From CAZFDE01 sp964517795 (GTDB lineage Bacteria > Planctomycetota > Phycisphaerae > Sedimentisphaerales > Anaerobacaceae), in NCBI GenBank assembly GCA_964517795.1, contig CAZFDE010000100.1, forward strand, positions 1 to 8,290: 8,290 nucleotides of DNA, in the 5' to 3' direction. Below are positions 5,262 to 8,290 of this stretch, one piece after another. Both the position numbers and the translations under genes were made by a program. Numbering within the stretch: the first letter of the stretch is position 1; the number at the start of each line of letters is the position of its first letter. Under the pieces are notes generated by a model. The model worked only from the letters and a program-made list of their open reading frames with translations. It did not search any database and was not told the origin of the DNA.

Positions 5262-6679
5262 GGCTGCTTCTCCTTAACGGCACATATGATTCCAAAAACA
5301 ATGCATAACGCACACGGGATAACGAACCAGTGGCCGGCGGCATCGAAAAGCGTTCGCCGGGGATAGAGGTTGATATCGCCGATGACCAGGTCGGGACTGT
5401 CTTTGAAATGATCTTTTTGGGCGATGATTTTGCCGCGGCCGTCGATAATCGCGCTGATCCCGTTATAGGCGGCCCGGACAATCCCGAATCGCGATTCGAT
5501 GGCCCGGCCGAGGGTGCCCTGGTAATGGGCGTCCTTGACCTGAATCCAGTCCAATGTCGGCACGGCCATGATCGCGACGGGTTTGCGGCCGTAGTCCCGC
5601 GTCAGCGAACTGAAATTATCATCCTGACAAATCATCGCCCCGATAGAAACGCCATCCACCTCCGTGATCACCGGTTGGCCGTTGCCCTCGCTGAAATTCT
5701 CGAACGGGATCAGATGTGTTTTGGTGTATGGGCCGGTAACTACACCGTTTGGATCGATAAAGACCATCTGATTCTTATTTTCTTGCATCTCGATATAGCC
5801 GACCGCCAGTGTGACAGCATATGTGCGGGCAATTTCTGAAAAGCGGTTTATCTCTTCTGTGTACTGGTTAAACAGAAATCCGCACTCCGGTGAAACAACC
5901 AGTTTTGCCCCTTCGGCGGCGGCCTGTTTGACCGGTTCTTCGTAAAGTGTCGTAAAGCCATCGTCGCTGTAAACGCCTCCGGCATCATCATGCTGGGTTT
6001 GGGTCCAGCCGACTGACGCAACCCGGATCGACCCGGCCGGTTTTTCAAACCACAGAATCCCATTGGTCAAACAAACGAGCAATACCAAAAAGATCATGAC
6101 AGCGGCGATTTTGACTCGATTGACTTTATGCAATGCGAATTGAATGATCGCGGCCTGAAACGTCCCGAGTATGAATCCAATGCCGGAGATACCGGTGAAG
6201 CTGATGAACTGAATCGCGGCCGGATAGAATGACCACGGCCGAAAGAACGATTGCGACAGGCCCCAGATCGGCACGGCCGTGAAGTTGAGCCAGTCAACCA
6301 CTGTTAACGCCGCACCGACAAAGAGAAATCCGTACCATCGCCCCTTTCGCAGAAAATAAGTTGATCCTAAAGCGAAAAGCATCATCAAAAGGGTGATCTC
6401 GGTGATGAGGATGGCACTGATCGCCGGCGGCATCTGCAAAAACACGAGCTGAACGATCGTATAGCTCAGGCCCAAATATAGTCCGGTGATGACTGCCTGT
6501 TTGCGGAAAAAATGCCGATTTCCGCAGACCCACAAAACCGGCAGCAGGGCAATAAGCTGCAGCAATGCCAGCTCGCCCCATAAATGGCCGACCATCATCA
6601 GTAATCCACTGCCCAGACCGGCCGCCCGGCACAATAGCATTCGCAAAATTCTGTCTCGTGTTGTATTCTGTTTTAACAT
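5258..6679 (-). CDS. Lnt-like membrane N-acyltransferase / carbon-nitrogen hydrolase
   Basis: This 473-residue protein has the architecture of apolipoprotein N-acyltransferase. Six or seven hydrophobic helices (about 15-210) lead into a periplasmic nitrilase-like domain (about 216-435) and a final membrane helix (about 451-467). The Glu-Lys-Cys triad is present: Glu265 in VSPECGF, Lys320 in YTKTHLIPFE and Cys351 in AMICQDDNF. The stretch RAIESRFGIVRAAYNGIS (392-409) matches the family's segment after the active site. Lnt moves an acyl chain from phospholipid to the amino group of the lipoprotein N-terminal cysteine. The cysteine is followed by Gln-Asp-Asp here, not Tyr-Glu as in typical Lnt. 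The gene also sits in a MarR-controlled operon beside an SGNH hydrolase, so it may be a paralogue with another acceptor. E. coli Lnt is about 512 residues. The ribosome site is weak; Met14 is an alternative start. It lies 62 bases behind marR and overlaps the SGNH gene by 4 bases. Confidence 0.82.
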   Translation of the reverse strand: MLKQNTTRDRILRMLLCRAAGLGSGLLMMVGHLWGELALLQLIALLPVLWVCGNRHFFRKQAVITGLYLGLSYTIVQLVFLQMPPAISAILITEITLLMMLFALGSTYFLRKGRWYGFLFVGAALTVVDWLNFTAVPIWGLSQSFFRPWSFYPAAIQFISFTGISGIGFILGTFQAAIIQFALHKVNRVKIAAVMIFLVLLVCLTNGILWFEKPAGSIRVASVGWTQTQHDDAGGVYSDDGFTTLYEEPVKQAAAEGAKLVVSPECGFLFNQYTEEINRFSEIARTYAVTLAVGYIEMQENKNQMVFIDPNGVVTGPYTKTHLIPFENFSEGNGQPVITEVDGVSIGAMICQDDNFSSLTRDYGRKPVAIMAVPTLDWIQVKDAHYQGTLGRAIESRFGIVRAAYNGISAIIDGRGKIIAQKDHFKDSPDLVIGDINLYPRRTLFDAAGHWFVIPCALCIVFGIICAVKEKQP

Positions 6680-6741
6680 ATATAGTTCACATCTTAACTA
6701 AATAGCCAAAAAACAATAACCCATTTTTTTACATTTCAAAT

Positions 6742-7212
6742 TTACTCGGTAATAGCCGCACGGACCTTTTCGAGCATCGCGATCAGTTTCTTCTGCTCAC
6801 TGTCACTGAGCGGGGCCATAACCCGTTGGACTTCTTTGGCATACAGCGGCAGGACCTTATCGAGCAGCTTGACGCCTTTGTCGGTGAGCCGGATGATATT
6901 GTTTCGCCGGTCTTTCGGGTCGCTGGTCCGCGCGACCAGATCGGCCTTTTCCATCCGGTCGATCAGCGATGTAATATTCGCCCGATTGACCAGCATCATA
7001 TCGCTGAGCTGCGCCTGGGTCGTGCCGACCTTGTCCGATTGATGGTGCAGCAGGGCAAGGGCGTTGAATTGCACATCGGTCAGCCCGAACGGCCGAAAGA
7101 ACTCGTCGGCTTTTTTCTTCATCTTCGAGGCCGTGAAATAAATATTCAGCAGGCCCTCATGGCCGTGAATTTGCAGCGGCCGATAAAGTTTTAATTCGTC
7201 TTGGAGTCCCAT
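6742..7212 (-). CDS. MarR-family transcriptional regulator
   Basis: This 156-residue winged-helix regulator is of typical MarR length. Helix-rich dimerisation segments lie at the N-terminus (about 17-40) and C-terminus (about 112-155). The helix-turn-helix is at about 66-90 (QAQLSDMMLVNRANITSLID), followed by the wing with the family signature DPKDRRNNIIRLTDKG (98-113). Asp98 and Arg102-103 are at the conserved D-x-R positions. MarR dimers bind palindromic operators and release on binding small aromatic or lipophilic ligands, or on oxidation. No redox-type cysteine is present, so ligand control is more likely. It is the first gene of the minus-strand block, 62 bases ahead of the Lnt-like gene. 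A palindrome lies over its own predicted transcription start, which suggests autorepression of the whole operon. The start lacks a clear Shine-Dalgarno sequence; the ATG at 7212 is kept because the N-terminus has normal family length. Confidence 0.92.
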   Translation of the reverse strand: MGLQDELKLYRPLQIHGHEGLLNIYFTASKMKKKADEFFRPFGLTDVQFNALALLHHQSDKVGTTQAQLSDMMLVNRANITSLIDRMEKADLVARTSDPKDRRNNIIRLTDKGVKLLDKVLPLYAKEVQRVMAPLSDSEQKKLIAMLEKVRAAITE

Positions 7213-7235
7213 GATGAATCCATTTTGTATTAACT

Positions 7236-7249
7236 ATTCATATATGAAT
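7236..7249. promoter_or_regulatory. Probable MarR operator palindrome
   Basis: ATTCATATATGAAT is a perfect 14-bp palindrome that overlaps the last two bases of the -10 box and covers the predicted transcription start at about 7241. The size, symmetry and position fit a MarR dimer site that blocks RNA polymerase. A further ATGAAT half-site lies at 7214-7219, exactly 30 bp (about three helical turns) from the ATGAAT half at 7244-7249. Assignment to the adjacent MarR protein is inference. Confidence 0.65.
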
Positions 7250-7275
7250 TATATATACCAAAACTATCCTGTCAA
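7248..7275 (-). promoter_or_regulatory. Consensus sigma70-type promoter of the marR operon
   Basis: Read on the minus strand, TTGACA (7275-7270) is followed by a 16-base spacer and TATAAT (7253-7248). Both hexamers are perfect matches to consensus. Transcription should begin near 7241, giving a 5' leader of about 29 nt. A promoter this strong fits a gene block that is held off by a repressor. Confidence 0.8.
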
Positions 7276-7349
7276 GCTTTTTTTCAAAAAATTTTACGGT
7301 TTTTTCCAAATAAACCGGGATTTTGTGAATATACACCCGGGAAAAACGT

Positions 7350-7378
7350 TTTAAATCATTAGAAATACGGATTATGAT
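7350..7378 (+). promoter_or_regulatory. Possible promoter of the zinc-ribbon membrane protein gene
   Basis: TTTAAA (7350-7355, four of six matches to TTGACA), a 17-base spacer and TATGAT (7373-7378, five of six to TATAAT) point toward the plus-strand gene at about 7449. The match is moderate and lies in AT-rich DNA, where chance matches are common. A transcript from here would carry the hairpin at 7400-7416 in its leader. Confidence 0.35.
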
Positions 7379-7395
7379 AGCAAAAAGAACAACGC

Positions 7396-7416
7396 GTAGG
7401 GTGGGCCGTGCCCACC
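7396..7416 (+). repeat. GTAG-type REP-like element
   Basis: A GTAG tetranucleotide (7396-7399) is followed directly by a 7-bp perfect stem, GGTGGGC (7400-7406) with GCCCACC (7410-7416), and a CGT loop. GTAG or GGAG followed by a GC-rich palindrome is the structure of REP elements mobilised by RAYT (TnpA-REP, Y1-type) transposases. The element is GC-rich within an AT-rich spacer, which fits an inserted sequence. Only one copy occurs in this window and there is no RAYT gene here. No U-run follows, so it is not a standard terminator. Confidence 0.6.
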
Positions 7417-7448
7417 ATTTAAGTCGGTAAAAGATGGGATTGATGCCT

Positions 7449-8290
7449 ATGGAATGCCCGAAATGTCATGCAATCAATTCGGATGATGAAAATAACTGCC
7501 TGCGTTGCGGCGGTGAACTTCAAAGGGATATCCCGAAAAAAAAGAACCCCAAATCAAAATTTGATAAGAAAGATTTTGCATGGAATCTTGTCATTGGCCT
7601 GATGACCGCGTCGGTTTTTATTCTGAATCCGCCAGCCGCTTGTGTCATAGCAATCATCGATCTCATCCTACTCATTGTTTGGTCAAAGAAAAATTTAAAG
7701 CTTTCAACAGCAAGAGTCAGGCAGAAAACCGGATTGGTATTTACCATTGTTTTTGGAATTTTTTTAGTATTGTTTGCTTTCTGGAGACTGGATGCGCCGC
7801 CGATTCCAAGTGATTATACATTAGATGATCTCCGGATGGTTTCCGTTTCTTGCCTTGAAAGCTATAACGTATTAAACCAACTTTCTACTGATGCAGAAGA
7901 TCCTAATAGTTCATTGGCGATTGGATTAACAGTAGAAGATATGAATGAGTTCGAGCGGCTTGCAGATAGTTTAAAATACGATGATTTTAATGAGTTGTCT
8001 GCCAATCTGAAGGATCAATCCGAATCGATTATAGATCTGTGGCAAAAAACACAAAAAGGCCGTGAAATTATATATAAACTCAATACCTATGAAGCAATTG
8101 CGGATCTAAGCACGGCAAGTATTGATGAGGACCCTTGTCCATGGAATAAAACTTTCAAAAAGCTGTTTTTAATTAATTCATGGTATATATTGCTCCAGTG
8201 CCAGAAAGGCAATGATTTTGCAGCAGTTGAAGAACTGAGTTGTCTGTATTCTATTGTTCAAAAACTCAGTCCGAATGCCCGATCTTTAGT
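7449..8290 (+). CDS. Zinc-ribbon multi-helix membrane protein, unknown function (3' end outside window)
   Basis: An uninterrupted frame of at least 280 codons runs to the window edge. The N-terminus is a compact zinc ribbon, Cys3-x2-Cys6 and Cys17-x2-Cys20 (MECPKC and CLRCGGEL). A lysine-rich linker follows (30-41), then a hydrophobic hairpin (about 43-58 and 62-79, bent at Asn-Pro-Pro), a basic loop (80-93) and another strong helix (about 94-113). After DAPPIP comes an alpha-helical, acidic region (from about 121) with few aromatics and no motif I recognise. The basic flanks suggest that the ribbon and the loop are cytoplasmic; with three membrane segments the rest would be outside the membrane. 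I cannot assign a function. The gene is visibly AT-richer than all others here. The start is uncertain: in-frame ATGs also occur at 7434 and 7443, with a stop at 7428. I prefer 7449 because such ribbons usually begin right after Met, and GGGA lies about 9 bases upstream. Confidence 0.75.
   Translation, partial: MECPKCHAINSDDENNCLRCGGELQRDIPKKKNPKSKFDKKDFAWNLVIGLMTASVFILNPPAACVIAIIDLILLIVWSKKNLKLSTARVRQKTGLVFTIVFGIFLVLFAFWRLDAPPIPSDYTLDDLRMVSVSCLESYNVLNQLSTDAEDPNSSLAIGLTVEDMNEFERLADSLKYDDFNELSANLKDQSESIIDLWQKTQKGREIIYKLNTYEAIADLSTASIDEDPCPWNKTFKKLFLINSWYILLQCQKGNDFAAVEELSCLYSIVQKLSPNARSL

Noticed and set aside
6680..6741. Separate promoter or terminator between marR and the Lnt-like gene
   Set aside because: The spacer is A/T-rich with only weak T-run and hexamer matches and no GC stem. 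Read-through from the marR promoter is the simpler explanation.
7315..7341. CCGGG/CCCGG inverted repeat upstream of the zinc-ribbon gene
   Set aside because: There are only five paired bases with a long AT-rich loop and no T-tract, so it is likely chance.

Overview
The window looks like a chromosomal segment of a Gram-negative-type bacterium. The biosynthetic and envelope genes are moderately GC-rich. A divergent SGNH hydrolase, an Lnt-like acyltransferase and a zinc-ribbon membrane protein with an AT-rich gene would fit Planctomycetota (Phycisphaerae-like). That placement rests on protein style only and is a low-confidence inference.

Layout, left to right. (1) The 3' end of an ABC exporter ATPase gene (1-231) is followed by a GH130 beta-mannoside phosphorylase-type gene (320-1276), both on the plus strand. 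(2) A 317-base gap holds a near-consensus promoter and a structured leader of about 190 nt. The leader has a strong 5' hairpin, a terminator-like hairpin with a short U-tract, and a small hairpin abutting the ribosome binding site. (3) ilvB and ilvN (1594-3827) encode the catalytic and regulatory subunits of acetolactate synthase, the first committed enzyme of valine/leucine/isoleucine synthesis. They end at a strong terminator that probably works in both directions. (4) A minus-strand block, read from right to left, encodes a MarR-family regulator (7212-6742), a membrane-bound Lnt-like N-acyltransferase/nitrilase (6679-5258), a membrane-anchored SGNH-type hydrolase (5261-4305, overlapping by ATGA) and a small four-helix membrane protein (4276-3848). 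It has a consensus promoter, with a perfect 14-bp palindrome across the predicted transcription start. (5) After a 236-base gap containing a GTAG-type REP-like hairpin, a plus-strand gene for a zinc-ribbon, multi-helix membrane protein of unknown function starts near 7449 and runs off the window.

How the parts fit. IlvB and IlvN form one enzyme, probably controlled by valine through the IlvN ACT domain and possibly by RNA structure in the leader. The minus-strand block reads as one operon, probably autorepressed by its MarR protein. It pairs an acyltransferase-like enzyme with an SGNH hydrolase at the membrane, which suggests lipid or acyl-chain remodelling in the envelope. The substrates are unknown. 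This block is the best candidate here for something undescribed, because the SGNH protein lacks the usual catalytic Asp/His pair and the Lnt-like protein has a non-standard active-site cysteine neighbourhood.
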